Source: Coraliomargarita sp.
GTDB lineage: Bacteria > Verrucomicrobiota > Verrucomicrobiia > Opitutales > UBA953
Direction of reading: 5' to 3'
Assembly: GCA_024638885.1 (NCBI GenBank)
Contig: JAHEJL010000002.1
Location: forward strand, 124,001 to 188,000
DNA length: 64,000 nt
Shown here: positions 25,762 to 33,927 of the stretch, piece after piece
Layout: each line of letters starts with the position of its first letter
Numbering within the stretch: the first letter of the stretch is position 1
Translations under genes and position numbers: made by a program
Notes under the pieces: model-generated
The model's database searches: none
What the model saw: only the letters and a program-made list of their open reading frames with translations
What the model was told of the DNA's origin: nothing

Positions 25762-26547
25762 ATGCATCTCGCCCTCTGGACTCCTCTTCACACCCAACGG
25801 GTGATCGGGGGCGGGCATGTGCTGATCTCCGGCGCTCCGGGCGCGGGTAAATCCCACCTCCTGCGCGAGGCCATCGTGCCGTCTCTGGTCGCCGCCGGCG
25901 CCCAGGTGCTGGTGGTCGATTATGCCGACGTCATGGGCGCGAAGATCCCGAAGCTCCGTCGCGAGGTCTATGGCGAAGAGACTTTCGGGGTCTCCAATCC
26001 CAACGCCCCGTCGCCCGCGCCGGACCTCCTCAGCTCTTCCGCCATCGCGACCCTCGCTTGCGAGCGCGCCGGCCGTGACGCCATGGCCGACCTCCTGCTG
26101 CGTGCCTTGTATGTCGAACTCGTCAAGAATCCGCCGGACCGTGACGTCCGCCGGGTCCTCGTCGTCGATATCTCCCATCAGTCCTCGGCCCTTTCGACCT
26201 TCGGTCTGCTCCTGCGCACCGCCGTCAAATCCGGCTTCACCCTGATCGTCACCTGCCAGTCGCCCAGCGTGCTCGATGACGATCTCCTGGCGCTCTTCAG
26301 CACGCACGTCTGCTTCTACCACTTCTTCAAGCGCTGCCTGAAGACCATGTCGCAGGCGCTGCTCTCGACCGACCCCTCGCGTCAGATCTCGGGCGACCGG
26401 CCCATGCCGTTGAATCACTTCGGTCAGCCCTTGGCCACGCCTGCGAGCCAGCTCGCCACCGACCTCAGCCGCCTCAAGGTCGGCGAATGCCTGCTCGGCG
26501 TGCCCGGAAGTAAGATCGAGAAGCTCAAACTCAACCCTTGGGGGTAG
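25762..26547 (+). CDS. Small P-loop ATPase, orphan
   Basis: A 261-residue protein with a Walker A motif at residues 24-31 (GAPGAGKS), a candidate Walker B in RRVLVVDISHQ, and a later strand with a Gln sensor (TLIVTCQSPSVLDDDLLALF). This order resembles the HerA/FtsK/TraG superfamily of ATPases and AAA-like proteins, reduced to a minimal domain. No transmembrane segment is apparent and no partner gene is adjacent, so its role is unknown. Start at ATG 25762; the in-frame upstream codons fall in the TTTGCAC repeat. It is convergent with a small membrane-protein gene. Confidence 0.7.
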   Translation: MHLALWTPLHTQRVIGGGHVLISGAPGAGKSHLLREAIVPSLVAAGAQVLVVDYADVMGAKIPKLRREVYGEETFGVSNPNAPSPAPDLLSSSAIATLACERAGRDAMADLLLRALYVELVKNPPDRDVRRVLVVDISHQSSALSTFGLLLRTAVKSGFTLIVTCQSPSVLDDDLLALFSTHVCFYHFFKRCLKTMSQALLSTDPSRQISGDRPMPLNHFGQPLATPASQLATDLSRLKVGECLLGVPGSKIEKLKLNPWG

Positions 26548-26750
26548 ACTAAAGCCATTTCAGGTGGCGGGTGGCAGCCCCGGGTGGCGGGTGTCAGGGT
26601 AGGGATGCGATGACATCGCATCCGCTGTCTTTGGGGTAGGGTCGAGCATCCTTGCTCGACCGCGGCCGACCAAGGATGGTCGGCCCTACCTTTGTCCCGA
26701 AAATATTTCCCGCCACCCGCCACCCGAAACGATGGCTCTCTGGCTCGCGC
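26548..26750. repeat. Nested repeats between convergent genes
   Basis: Left arm CAGGTGGCGGGTGGCAGC (26561-26597), a perfect palindrome GGATGCGATG-A-CATCGCATCC (26603-26623), the GGTAGGG double-hairpin cassette (26635-26690), and the inverted right arm CCCGCCACCCGCCACCCG (26709-26727). A GGTAGGG cassette is thus enclosed by the GGTGGCGGG pair. Confidence 0.65.
26635..26690. repeat. GGTAGGG double-hairpin cassette, copy 4
   Basis: 56 bp, with stems GTCGAGCA/TGCTCGAC and GGCCGACCA/TGGTCGGCC both perfect. Confidence 0.85.
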
Positions 26751-27179
26751 TCAATACTTCCTCTTCACCACACCCACTCCCAGCATCAGCACGATACCGC
26801 CCACGAGGCAGAAGCCGCCCCACTGCAGGCTCGTGACGGCCTTGGCGAAATCGGTGAACAAGGATTTCAGGATATCCGTGATGAACTTCAGCACATCGCT
26901 GACGATCGGGATATAGGTATCGTTGCCCGTGCTGATGGCCATCGAACCCAACGTCACGATGGCGAGCAGGGCGGTCACCGCGAGCCAGCCCGTGCGGCCC
27001 ATCAGGGAGCAGGCGAGGGCGGCGCCGGCGATGATGATCAGGAGCGTCACGCGGGTCGGCGACACATCGCTCAGGTAAGCCGTCATCAACATCGCCTTGG
27101 CCAACGGCCCCGTCGCCCCGAGCACGAGCAGGACCGCCGAAAGGATACCGAGGATCCGGGCCGTAGGGGAGGGGGACAT
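26751..27179 (-). CDS. Small multi-pass membrane protein
   Basis: A 142-residue protein with about four hydrophobic segments: ILGILSAVLLVLGATGPLA, VTLLIIIAGAALACSLMG, WLAVTALLAIVTLGSMAIS and FCLVGGIVLMLGVGVVKRKY. No recognised family. An amphipathic loop, SDVLKFITDILKSLFTDFAKA, precedes the last segment. This hydrophobic layout is like the membrane half of the GYF_2 protein at 57597 (GVFGPTAQVG versus GATGPLAKAM), so it may be a GYF-less relative. Monocistronic. Confidence 0.7.
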   Translation of the reverse strand: MSPSPTARILGILSAVLLVLGATGPLAKAMLMTAYLSDVSPTRVTLLIIIAGAALACSLMGRTGWLAVTALLAIVTLGSMAISTGNDTYIPIVSDVLKFITDILKSLFTDFAKAVTSLQWGGFCLVGGIVLMLGVGVVKRKY

Positions 27180-27491
27180 GGCGCCAAGTATGGCGCCAGA
27201 GGTCGGAGTATCGAGGATGGATTATGTCGAGGGACTGCTGAAAGTCCGCGAAGCAGAGGCATCAATCAAAGGGAAACCGGAGACCGGAACGAATGCTGCG
27301 GCCATATGTCCCCAGCTAACTTTCCGGTCTCCCATGTGTCTTTACCTCTCCCCGCCACCCGCCACCTGGGGCTGCCACCTGCCACCCGAATCTTTGCCTC
27401 TCTCTGGTCAACCAAGCCTCTGGGCCTCCGAGCCTCTAGCTTTGTCTCTTTCCTCTATACTCGATACTCAAAACTCCATACTCTCACTTCC
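27180..27491. repeat. Intergenic repeat block
   Basis: 312 bp between divergent genes. 27266-27333 is a terminal-inverted-repeat element, 27350-27398 the CCGCCACCCGCCACCTGGGG unit, 27405-27442 the CTGGTCAACCAAGCCTCTGG unit, and 27455-27491 the ATACTC leader repeat directly abutting the next ATG. Confidence 0.6.
27455..27491 (+). repeat. ATACTC leader repeat before the PhnA-type gene
   Basis: CTATACTCGATACTC followed by AACTCCATACTCTCACTTCC and the ATG at 27492. The segment before 51225 on the other strand is almost the same with the same spacing to its ATG. Confidence 0.6.
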
Positions 27492-27848
27492 ATGTCCCCT
27501 CAGCCTCCCGCTTGCCCCGAATGCACGATGACCGAAATCATCAGCCACGCGAAGGTGTGGGAATGCGCGACCTGCGGGCATGAGTGGGAAAAGACCGCGG
27601 CCGAACTGGGCGAGGGCGCTCCGGCGGAAGACGGTCCGCGCGTCGTCAAAGACGCCAACGGCGCGGTCCTGGCCGACGGTGATACCGTCGTCCTCATCAA
27701 GGACCTCAAGCTGCGCGGCGGCGCCGGCACGCTCAAGGGCGGCACCAAGGCCAAGAACATCCGCCTCGTCGACGGTGATCACGAGATCGATTGCAAGATC
27801 GACGGCGCCCAGATCGGCCTGAAGGCGTGTTATGTGAAGAAGGCTTAG
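27492..27848 (+). CDS. yjdM: PhnA/YjdM-type zinc-ribbon protein
   Basis: A 118-residue protein. The N-terminal zinc ribbon has CPEC (residues 8-11) and CATCGHEW, followed by a beta-rich KOW-like domain with VVKDANGAVLADGDTVVLIKDLKLRGG, TLKGGTKAKNIRLVDGDHEIDCKIDG and the terminal IGLKACYVKKA. These are hallmarks of the PhnA (YjdM) family, which is widespread and poorly understood despite its old link to phosphonate use. It is directly preceded by the ATACTC leader repeat. Confidence 0.9.
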   Translation: MSPQPPACPECTMTEIISHAKVWECATCGHEWEKTAAELGEGAPAEDGPRVVKDANGAVLADGDTVVLIKDLKLRGGAGTLKGGTKAKNIRLVDGDHEIDCKIDGAQIGLKACYVKKA

Positions 27849-27864
27849 AGGCCTGATTCATTCT

Positions 27865-28043
27865 CAGGTGGCAGGTGGCAGCCCCGCGGTCCAGGTGGCA
27901 GGTAGATGCAGCGCTCAAAGGGAGACCGGAAACCGGGATTAATGCTTCGGACATATACCCCAGCCAATCATCCGTTTTCTGGTCTCCCTGTATCTCAGTA
28001 GCTTGCCCGCCACCCGCCACCTGGGGCCGCAACCTGCCACCCG
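27865..28043. repeat. Nested inverted repeat block (D-B-D)
   Basis: Outer arms CAGGTGGCAGGTGGCAGCCC (27865-27902) and the inverted CCGCCACCTGGGGC type (28005-28043) enclose a terminal-inverted-repeat element at 27914-27989 (CTCAAAGGGAGACCGG to CTGGTCTCCC). Between convergent genes. Confidence 0.65.
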
Positions 28044-28062
28044 TATCGCTGTCTCCTTCTGC

Positions 28063-28290
28063 TCAACCAATCCTCTGAGCCTCTGGGCCTCTTTTCCGAA
28101 AAAACCGCCCCCATTTCACCTTCGCCCGCCGCAACACCCTCAGCCCTTTCGGATGCCAGCCAAAGCCGATGGTCGCGCCGAGGAGGATGAGCGGAATACC
28201 CGGAAAGACCGGCAGGGGAATGGCGACGAAGCCCGCGATCATCAGGACCGAGCCCGTGACCACCCGTGCCAGCTGGATGACTCCAAGCAT
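28063..28290 (-). CDS. Small two-helix membrane protein (PGPGW-like)
   Basis: A 75-residue protein with two hydrophobic segments separated by a Pro/Gly turn: VVTGSVLMIAGFVAIPLPVF then PGIPLILLGATIGFGW, followed by a basic cytosolic tail. This resembles short PGPGW/DUF454-type transmembrane proteins. The last residues (RGPEAQRIG) and the stop are encoded by a copy of the GAGCCTCTGGGCCTC intergenic repeat read in antisense, so a repeat insertion appears to have set the C-terminus. Confidence 0.7.
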   Translation of the reverse strand: MLGVIQLARVVTGSVLMIAGFVAIPLPVFPGIPLILLGATIGFGWHPKGLRVLRRAKVKWGRFFRKRGPEAQRIG

Positions 28291-28792
28291 GCTCTAAATC
28301 AGAAGAGGAAATCCCTCGGATGCAAATGGCCTGGGTGGGATGCTTTGGTCAATGGGTAGGGTCGAGCATCCTTGCTCGACCGCGGCCGACCAAGGATGGT
28401 CGGCCCTACCTTCAGGGCCCCCAGCCATTATTCCGGCCTCCCCTTGGATTCGGTGATTCCCCGCCACCTGCCACCTGGGGCTGCCACCCGCCACCCGAAA
28501 CGATGGCTCTTCCCTTGTCCCCGTGTCACCTTGCCCACGTGCCCCTTGGTTGCCTCTCGTTCGCCGCAGGGCGAACCAGGGTAGGGGCACGATTCATCGT
28601 GCACTTCAACCGTGGAGGGCGCGGCGTAGCCACGCCCCTACCTTCGGCCGCCCTGCGGCGGCCATGTAGTCCCCAGCTGACTATACGGTTTCCCTTTGCT
28701 GCCCCCTTCATGGTTTCTTTCTTATGCTTTTATTCATGAGGTTATCGCCTCGTGGCTTGTCATGGATGGTCCGCCTGTCATAGGGGTAGCGC
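28291..28792. repeat. Long intergenic repeat block
   Basis: 502 bp between divergent genes. It contains 28355-28410 (double-hairpin cassette), 28424-28450 (right end of the terminal-inverted-repeat family), 28452-28500 (CCGCCACCTGCCACCTGGGG unit) and 28557-28660 (a run of hairpins). The hairpins are GTTCGCC-GCA-GGGCGAAC, GCACGAT-TC-ATCGTGC, GGGCGCGGC-GTA-GCCACGCCC and GGCCGCC-CTGC-GGCGGCC. About 110 bp before the Sel1 gene is unique and includes GAGGTTATCGCCTC. Confidence 0.65.
28355..28410. repeat. GGTAGGG double-hairpin cassette, copy 5
   Basis: 56 bp, identical by eye to the copy at 26635. Confidence 0.85.
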
Positions 28793-29890
28793 ATGACTCA
28801 ATCACCCCGGTCATCCTTGGGTTCCGTCTGGGATATCGTCGGTTACGTGGCCCTGGTCCTCGTCGCCATCGTAGCCGGTTTCCTCTACTTTTCGGAAGAC
28901 CCCAAGCCGAAGCCGGTCGAGGCTCCTGCCGCCCCTCGTGTGGTCGCCCCGCCTGAGAGCCGGTTGGATCGCCTGACGCGTCAGGCGCGCGCCGGCGACG
29001 TGGTTTCCCAGCAGCAGCTGGGTCAGGTCTATTACATGGGCATGGATGTCACCCGCGATTACGCCGAGGGGGTCAAGTGGCTCCGGATGGCCGCCGATCG
29101 CGGTGATGCCATCGCTGCGCGCATCTTGGGCTTTGCCTATCGTTATGGACATGGCGTCACCAAGGATGAGGCCCAGGCCGTCAGTTGGTGGAGGGTGGCA
29201 GCCGGCAAGGGTGATGCCATCGCCTCCTTCGAGATGTCCAAGTCTTACCTTGAAGGACGCGGCGTCGCTAAGTCGGAGGCCGAGACCCTGAGCTATTGCC
29301 GCGCAGCGGCCGAGCGAGGGGAGAACCACGCACAGCTATATCTCGGCTATTGGTATCTGGTCGGCTACATCGTCACCAAGTCGAACGCCGATGCGTTGGC
29401 CTGGTTCAGGAAGTCGGCCGTCCAGGGCAATGCCGATGCCCAAAGCTATCTTGGTACCATGTATCGCGATGGCCTTTCGGTCCCGGTGAGCTACGACGAA
29501 GCCCTGCGTTGGTTCCGTTTCGCGATCGCGCATCGTAGCGGTGCCGGCTGCGCCAATCTGGCTTATATGTACTTCGACGGCAAGGGGGTGGCGAAGGATG
29601 TCGCCCAAGGTAACAGCTACCTGCTCAAGGGGGCCCTGTGGGATGACGACCGATCGCAGATGGAGCTGGGTCGCAGGCACGCGTCCGGTATCGGTTTCGA
29701 GGCCGATCCTGTCGAGGGCTGCGCATGGTATGATGTCGCCGCCCATGGTGGTCAGAATGCCGAGGCGGCCGAGGCCAGGGATATCATCCTTCGTAGCCTT
29801 TCCTCGAGTCAGGCCACCGCGATGCGGGTGCGTTCCGCGGCGATCGTCGCCGAGATCAAGGCCGAGCGTACCGCCCGTCGGACGCCCTGA
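28793..29890 (+). CDS. Membrane-anchored Sel1-repeat protein
   Basis: A 365-residue protein with a single N-terminal membrane anchor (about 12-33, VWDIVGYVALVLVAIVAGFLYF) and then about seven Sel1-like repeats of about 36 residues (about 60-330), for example LGQVYYMGMDVTRDYAEGVK and LGFAYRYGHGVTKDEAQAVS. Sel1 repeats are alpha/alpha solenoids that scaffold protein complexes, here probably on the periplasmic side. It is the first gene of a cluster with three GYF_2 proteins and is convergent with the transglutaminase-like gene. Confidence 0.88.
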   Translation: MTQSPRSSLGSVWDIVGYVALVLVAIVAGFLYFSEDPKPKPVEAPAAPRVVAPPESRLDRLTRQARAGDVVSQQQLGQVYYMGMDVTRDYAEGVKWLRMAADRGDAIAARILGFAYRYGHGVTKDEAQAVSWWRVAAGKGDAIASFEMSKSYLEGRGVAKSEAETLSYCRAAAERGENHAQLYLGYWYLVGYIVTKSNADALAWFRKSAVQGNADAQSYLGTMYRDGLSVPVSYDEALRWFRFAIAHRSGAGCANLAYMYFDGKGVAKDVAQGNSYLLKGALWDDDRSQMELGRRHASGIGFEADPVEGCAWYDVAAHGGQNAEAAEARDIILRSLSSSQATAMRVRSAAIVAEIKAERTARRTP

Positions 29891-29903
29891 GGGCTGCTCA
29901 GGG
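29885..29903. terminator. Hairpin across convergent stops
   Basis: CCCTGAG-GGCTG-CTCAGGG lies over the stop of the Sel1 gene and just past the stop of the convergent gene. It has no T-run, so it may be a weak bidirectional terminator or mRNA end stabiliser. Confidence 0.35.
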
Positions 29904-31373
29904 GGCGTACGGGATGGGCTGGATGCCGGACCGACGGCATTCGTCGATGATCACCTCGTGGTAGTCATCGTCTGATTTGTCATCGAGCAGGCCTTGGATC
30001 TTGCGGAGGTTGTCGGTCTCTTCTTCCGTGGCCGCCTTGATCGCTTCGGCCAAGGTGGCATGGGACAGCGCCGTCGACTCGATGGCGAATTCCCGCTTCT
30101 TCCCGGTCTTGTCGTAGACGACCAGGTAGGCGTGCTTCGGGACGAGGATGATGCCTACGTTGAGCCCGATCTTCTTCAGGACCGAAGCGAGCATGACCGT
30201 CGCGTCGACGCAGTTCGCCTGCCCGCTGCCGAGGGTCTGTTCCATCATCCGGACGTGCTGGAAGGAGTGCATCGGCGAACGCGTGCTGTCCGCCGTGTTG
30301 GAATAGGTGACGCCTCGTTTCTTGAACGCGCTCCAGACCGCCTGGATCTGGCGCACGATGTCGTCCTTGCCGTCTCCGTAGCCCGTGAAGGCGTTGCAGA
30401 TGCCGGTCGCCTTGGCTTCGGCGAGGACCTGGTCGATCATCGGGTGGTTCTCGTTCACGAAGCCGGCGAGGACGCGGCCCGCGTGATGATTCGTCTGTGT
30501 CACGCCTTTGTCTTCCGAAAGTCGCAGGACGGATAGCCTTGTCGGGCAGTCGTTGATCTGGTGCGCCTGCCAGATCTCGGTGAAGACGACGGGTTCCTCT
30601 TCATTACGGCGGACCTTGATCGTGACGTTGAATGGCGTGGTCTGCCGAACCTTGGCGAGCGCCTCGAAGTCGAACAGCGGCGCCGGGCCGGCCGAGGCGG
30701 ACCGGGAGTTCCGCTTCACCGTGAACTTGATGTCGGATGGACGCAGGAACCTGTCGGCCGTGACCTCGACCGAGATCCGGTCTCCTTGCCTGGGGTCGGC
30801 GATGAGGACGCCCGAGATGAAGTCGGCGTGGCCGTAATGAGGCGAGTCCGCCGCTCCCGGCTGGCGGGGCTTGAGCTTAGTGTTGGCGAAGGCGATGACG
30901 TGCGAGGGGAAGAGCTCCTTGCCCATCGGGTGGAAGGCCGCGAACCCCTTGGTCAGTTCGATGTGGTCGCTGGGGGCTTCCTGGGGCTCCGGTTCCTGTC
31001 GTACGGCACGCTTTCGTTCCGAGGCAGGGGTCGCCGTACCGTCCGTGTCGCGCGAAGCGGCATAGCCGATCAGCAGCGCCAGCAGCGCGAGCGCTGGGAC
31101 CGGCCAGAGCTTCTTCCAGTCGACCTTGCGTCTGACGGCGGGGGTGGCGGGCGTCGCCGGTTTGGTGGGCTGGTTGCTGGGACGCGCGGGCGTCGGGAGG
31201 ATCCGCTTGGGCGGCAGGATGGCGAGTTTGGCCCACGCTTTCATCCCCGGGGTCCAGTAGTCGTCCGTCGGGCGAAGCTTGCCGACGCGCAGGAGATCCC
31301 GCATGACGCTTTCGTCGAACTTTCCGAGAGCCTTGCCGTCTCGGCTGAGATGATAAAGTCGTTCCGGACTCAT
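29898..31373 (-). CDS. GYF_2 membrane protein with transglutaminase-like domain
   Basis: A 491-residue protein. The N-terminal GYF_2 domain (1-50) has the aromatic signature DYWTPGMKAWAKL. A Pro/Thr-rich linker, one membrane segment (91-107, PVPALALLALLIGYAAS) and a large extracytoplasmic part follow. Residues about 365-435 look like a transglutaminase/protease-like core: C388 in GQANCVDATVMLASVL, H414 in VPKHAYLVVYD, and an acidic residue E432 in REFAIESTAL where the family has Asp. GYF_2 would be cytoplasmic and the enzyme periplasmic. The catalytic activity is inferred from spacing only. Followed upstream by the second GYF_2 gene with a 26-bp gap (same strand, likely operon). Confidence 0.75.
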   Translation of the reverse strand: MSPERLYHLSRDGKALGKFDESVMRDLLRVGKLRPTDDYWTPGMKAWAKLAILPPKRILPTPARPSNQPTKPATPATPAVRRKVDWKKLWPVPALALLALLIGYAASRDTDGTATPASERKRAVRQEPEPQEAPSDHIELTKGFAAFHPMGKELFPSHVIAFANTKLKPRQPGAADSPHYGHADFISGVLIADPRQGDRISVEVTADRFLRPSDIKFTVKRNSRSASAGPAPLFDFEALAKVRQTTPFNVTIKVRRNEEEPVVFTEIWQAHQINDCPTRLSVLRLSEDKGVTQTNHHAGRVLAGFVNENHPMIDQVLAEAKATGICNAFTGYGDGKDDIVRQIQAVWSAFKKRGVTYSNTADSTRSPMHSFQHVRMMEQTLGSGQANCVDATVMLASVLKKIGLNVGIILVPKHAYLVVYDKTGKKREFAIESTALSHATLAEAIKAATEEETDNLRKIQGLLDDKSDDDYHEVIIDECRRSGIQPIPYAP

Positions 31374-31399
31374 CGGTCAGCGGTCATCTCCGTCCGTGG

Positions 31400-32920
31400 T
31401 CATTTCTCGTAAAGACGAAGCAGTTCCCTGTTGCTTTCTTCGATGTTCCGTCGGGCGGATTCGATCTTGTCAGCGACTTCGCGGATGCGCGCGGCCTGGG
31501 CCGTGATCGCGGCGATGTTGCGTTCGGCGACCTGGGTGTCGGCCGTCTTCCAGAGGCTGGTCGGAGCCTTGCCGCCTTGGTTGCCGTCGTTGAGTTTGAT
31601 GGAGTTTTCGGCGAGGGGGATGACCGTGAAGCCGACGGCCCATTGGCTTTGCTTCGCTTCGACCCCGTGTTCGGCGGCGGCGATCAGGACGTACTCGCCG
31701 GGTGTCAGTTTCGGGTCGAAGAGCCCGAGCGCGTCGGAAACTCCGCTGGCGGCGACGGAAACGTCAGGGGGGACGACGTACATCGCCTTGTCCGCGAAAT
31801 CCTTGGCCTCGTCGGCGACCGGACGAATGAGGGTCAGTTCGGCCGCCAGTTTGGTTTCGAGTTCGCGGATCTCTTCGTCGAAGGCCTTGCGAAGATTGGC
31901 GAAACCTTCCGATCCGGCTGCGTTGGCGACGGTCCCGAAGCGGTTCTTCTCGATTTCGCCGCGTGCCTCCGGGCCGAGGTAGGGGGCGGCGATCTCCGCG
32001 GCCGCCTCGAGGGTGCGCAGGGTCTTGATGTCAGACTTGTTGGCTGAGTTGAAGCCGAGGCTGAGGATCTTCGCATTGGCCCCGGTCAGGAACATGGCCT
32101 TGGCTCCGGCGGCATACTTCGTGGCGATATCGTCGGCCTTCTCGACCAACGGCTTGACGCGACCGAGGGAAGCGTCGGCATCGCTTTTCGCCTTGTTGCC
32201 GAACGCCGTCAGCTTGTCCGACGCCGAGGCTTTCCAGGCGGCGGCGGAGCTTTTGGTCAGGACGACGTACTTCATCCCTTTGACTTCTCGGGAGCCGGTG
32301 GTGCTCGAGCTACGGGTGACCGAGCCGGCCACGTCCTGCTTCATGAAGAAAAAGATGTAGCTCGCGATGGCCAGGGAGAGGACAAGGGAAGCCACCAGGA
32401 CTGTCGAAACCTTGGCCGGCGGAGGTGGCGGAACAGTCGGTTGGGGTGCCGGAGCGGGGCCACCCTGGCTCAGCTGGGGGATCGGGGCGGAGGAGCCCAT
32501 GCTCAGTTGGGGCATCGGGGCCGACGGCGCGCCCGGGGGCGGCGGCGGATTGTCATCCGTGTAACCGTAGTCGGGTAAGAAAGGGGTGCCTGTTCCATCT
32601 GCCGGGGGCGGAGGCGGAGCATCCATCGGGAAGGGTGGCGGGGCTTCCGACGGGAATGGCGGCGGATTCTCGTCGCGCTTCTTGAGCTTGAGTTTCGGCG
32701 CGGCTGATTGGGCCCCGTCCTCGGGCTCGTCAGAGAGCAGGCGATTGAGGGTCTCCTTGTTGCCTTCGAGCGGCAACCAGTCGGCCGAACCTTCTCTCCG
32801 GAAGAGGATGACGTCGTCCGCGCCTGCGGCACCGATCTTCCAGGTCAGCTCGCGGGCGGTCATCGGTCCCTCGGCGATGCCGTTGATCTCGAGGTGGTAT
32901 CTGGAAGCCTTGGACTCCAT
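31400..32920 (-). CDS. GYF_2-like membrane protein with poly-proline linker
   Basis: A 506-residue protein. The N-terminal domain (5-62) resembles GYF_2 (YHLEINGIAEGPMTARELTW, then REGSADWLPL), although the usual WxxGM is degenerate. Residues 84-170 are proline-rich (NPPPFP, APPPPP, NPPPPPG, VPPPPPAK). A membrane segment (171-193) leads to an extracytoplasmic domain with no recognised fold and a C-terminal coiled coil (AQAARIREVADKIESARRNI). The proline tracts resemble GYF-domain ligands, so this protein could be a hub for neighbouring GYF_2 proteins; that is inference. Lies 26 bp upstream of the transglutaminase-like gene on the same strand. Confidence 0.7.
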   Translation of the reverse strand: MESKASRYHLEINGIAEGPMTARELTWKIGAAGADDVILFRREGSADWLPLEGNKETLNRLLSDEPEDGAQSAAPKLKLKKRDENPPPFPSEAPPPFPMDAPPPPPADGTGTPFLPDYGYTDDNPPPPPGAPSAPMPQLSMGSSAPIPQLSQGGPAPAPQPTVPPPPPAKVSTVLVASLVLSLAIASYIFFFMKQDVAGSVTRSSSTTGSREVKGMKYVVLTKSSAAAWKASASDKLTAFGNKAKSDADASLGRVKPLVEKADDIATKYAAGAKAMFLTGANAKILSLGFNSANKSDIKTLRTLEAAAEIAAPYLGPEARGEIEKNRFGTVANAAGSEGFANLRKAFDEEIRELETKLAAELTLIRPVADEAKDFADKAMYVVPPDVSVAASGVSDALGLFDPKLTPGEYVLIAAAEHGVEAKQSQWAVGFTVIPLAENSIKLNDGNQGGKAPTSLWKTADTQVAERNIAAITAQAARIREVADKIESARRNIEESNRELLRLYEK

Positions 32921-33042
32921 CCCGGATTGGTATATCCCTCCGCTGGTTCGTGCAAGAGGGAAGGGGGCGTGCCTGTCCCCCTCTTTCTTGTAGAACTTGT
33001 TGCTCTTCGTCCTTCGTATGTCAGTAATCCGCGCAATACCCT

Positions 33043-33924
33043 ATGTCTTCCCTCAAGAAGTATAAGCTCGCCCGTGCCGGCGTCGAACTGGGCGTCTTTG
33101 ACGTCGTGGCCATCGCCGAAGGACTGAAGTCCGGACGTTTCGCCTGGAGCGACGACTGCTGGGGAGACGGCGATGCCCAGTGGGGCAAGCTTTCCGACAT
33201 CGCTCATGCCCTCAAGGCGCCGGTTTCGTCGGCCCCGGCGCCCGCCGTGTCCCGTCCGGTCGCCGCCCCTCAGGTCCAGCCTGCCGCCTCGACGCCGGCC
33301 GTCGCCGGGCCGTCCGTTTCCTCCAAGCCTACGTCGGGCTGGGTGGCCTACGCTATCTTCTTCTGTCTGCTAGGTTTGCTCGTGGCGGTCTTGTTCGGAT
33401 TGTTCCGTCAGACCAAGTGGGAGTATCAGCATAAGACCTTCGTCTTCCCCGACCGGGAGTATATCGACCAGCTTCAAGCCCCTTCGCGTTGGGAGTATAC
33501 CTATGTTTCCGTGCCGGCCCGTTCAGCCCGGTATACGACGTTGAAGGCCGACCGCGAAGGACATGATGCCATGAGCGCCGCTCAGATCGACCGCGAGCGA
33601 CTCAAGTCGCTCACCGAGGAGATGACGAAGGGCGGTTGGGAACTGGCCGGCACCGCGATGGAGATCGAGACCGCGTTCCCGAATTTCGGTAAGGATGAAT
33701 ATGTCACGGGCCTTCGTGAAAACGTCCGTCCGCAGGCTCTCTTGATGGTATTCCGTAAGGCTATCCCTCTGGAGCATGGCCGTATGGGCATCGGGCGCGC
33801 CAAGCAGGATGACATGGTGCATGCTTACTGCGCTCGCATGGGCGATGAGGGTTGGGAGTTGGTCTCTTCGGTCCTTGAGCCCAGTTCAAACATCGTGCTC
33901 ACCTTCAAGCGCCCTAAGCGCTGA
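33043..33924 (+). CDS. GYF_2 membrane protein with two DUF4177-like modules
   Basis: A 293-residue protein. GYF_2 domain at 1-55 (YKLARAGVELGVFD and DDCWGDGDAQWGKL), an Ala/Pro linker, one membrane segment (about 100-122, WVAYAIFFCLLGLLVAVLFGLF), then two modules resembling DUF4177: WEYTYVSVPA..MTKGGWELAGTAM, and a second ending GDEGWELVSSVLEPSSNIVLTFKRP. The function of DUF4177 is unknown. Divergent from the other two GYF_2 genes across a 122-bp gap and followed 3 bp later by a tiny membrane protein, so the two form a transcription unit. Confidence 0.75.
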   Translation: MSSLKKYKLARAGVELGVFDVVAIAEGLKSGRFAWSDDCWGDGDAQWGKLSDIAHALKAPVSSAPAPAVSRPVAAPQVQPAASTPAVAGPSVSSKPTSGWVAYAIFFCLLGLLVAVLFGLFRQTKWEYQHKTFVFPDREYIDQLQAPSRWEYTYVSVPARSARYTTLKADREGHDAMSAAQIDRERLKSLTEEMTKGGWELAGTAMEIETAFPNFGKDEYVTGLRENVRPQALLMVFRKAIPLEHGRMGIGRAKQDDMVHAYCARMGDEGWELVSSVLEPSSNIVLTFKRPKR

Positions 33925-33927
33925 GCC

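Noticed and set aside
26652..27491. Plus-strand frame that extends the PhnA-type protein by 280 codons
   Set aside because: It crosses repeat DNA and the antisense of the membrane-protein gene; the PhnA family starts at ATG 27492.
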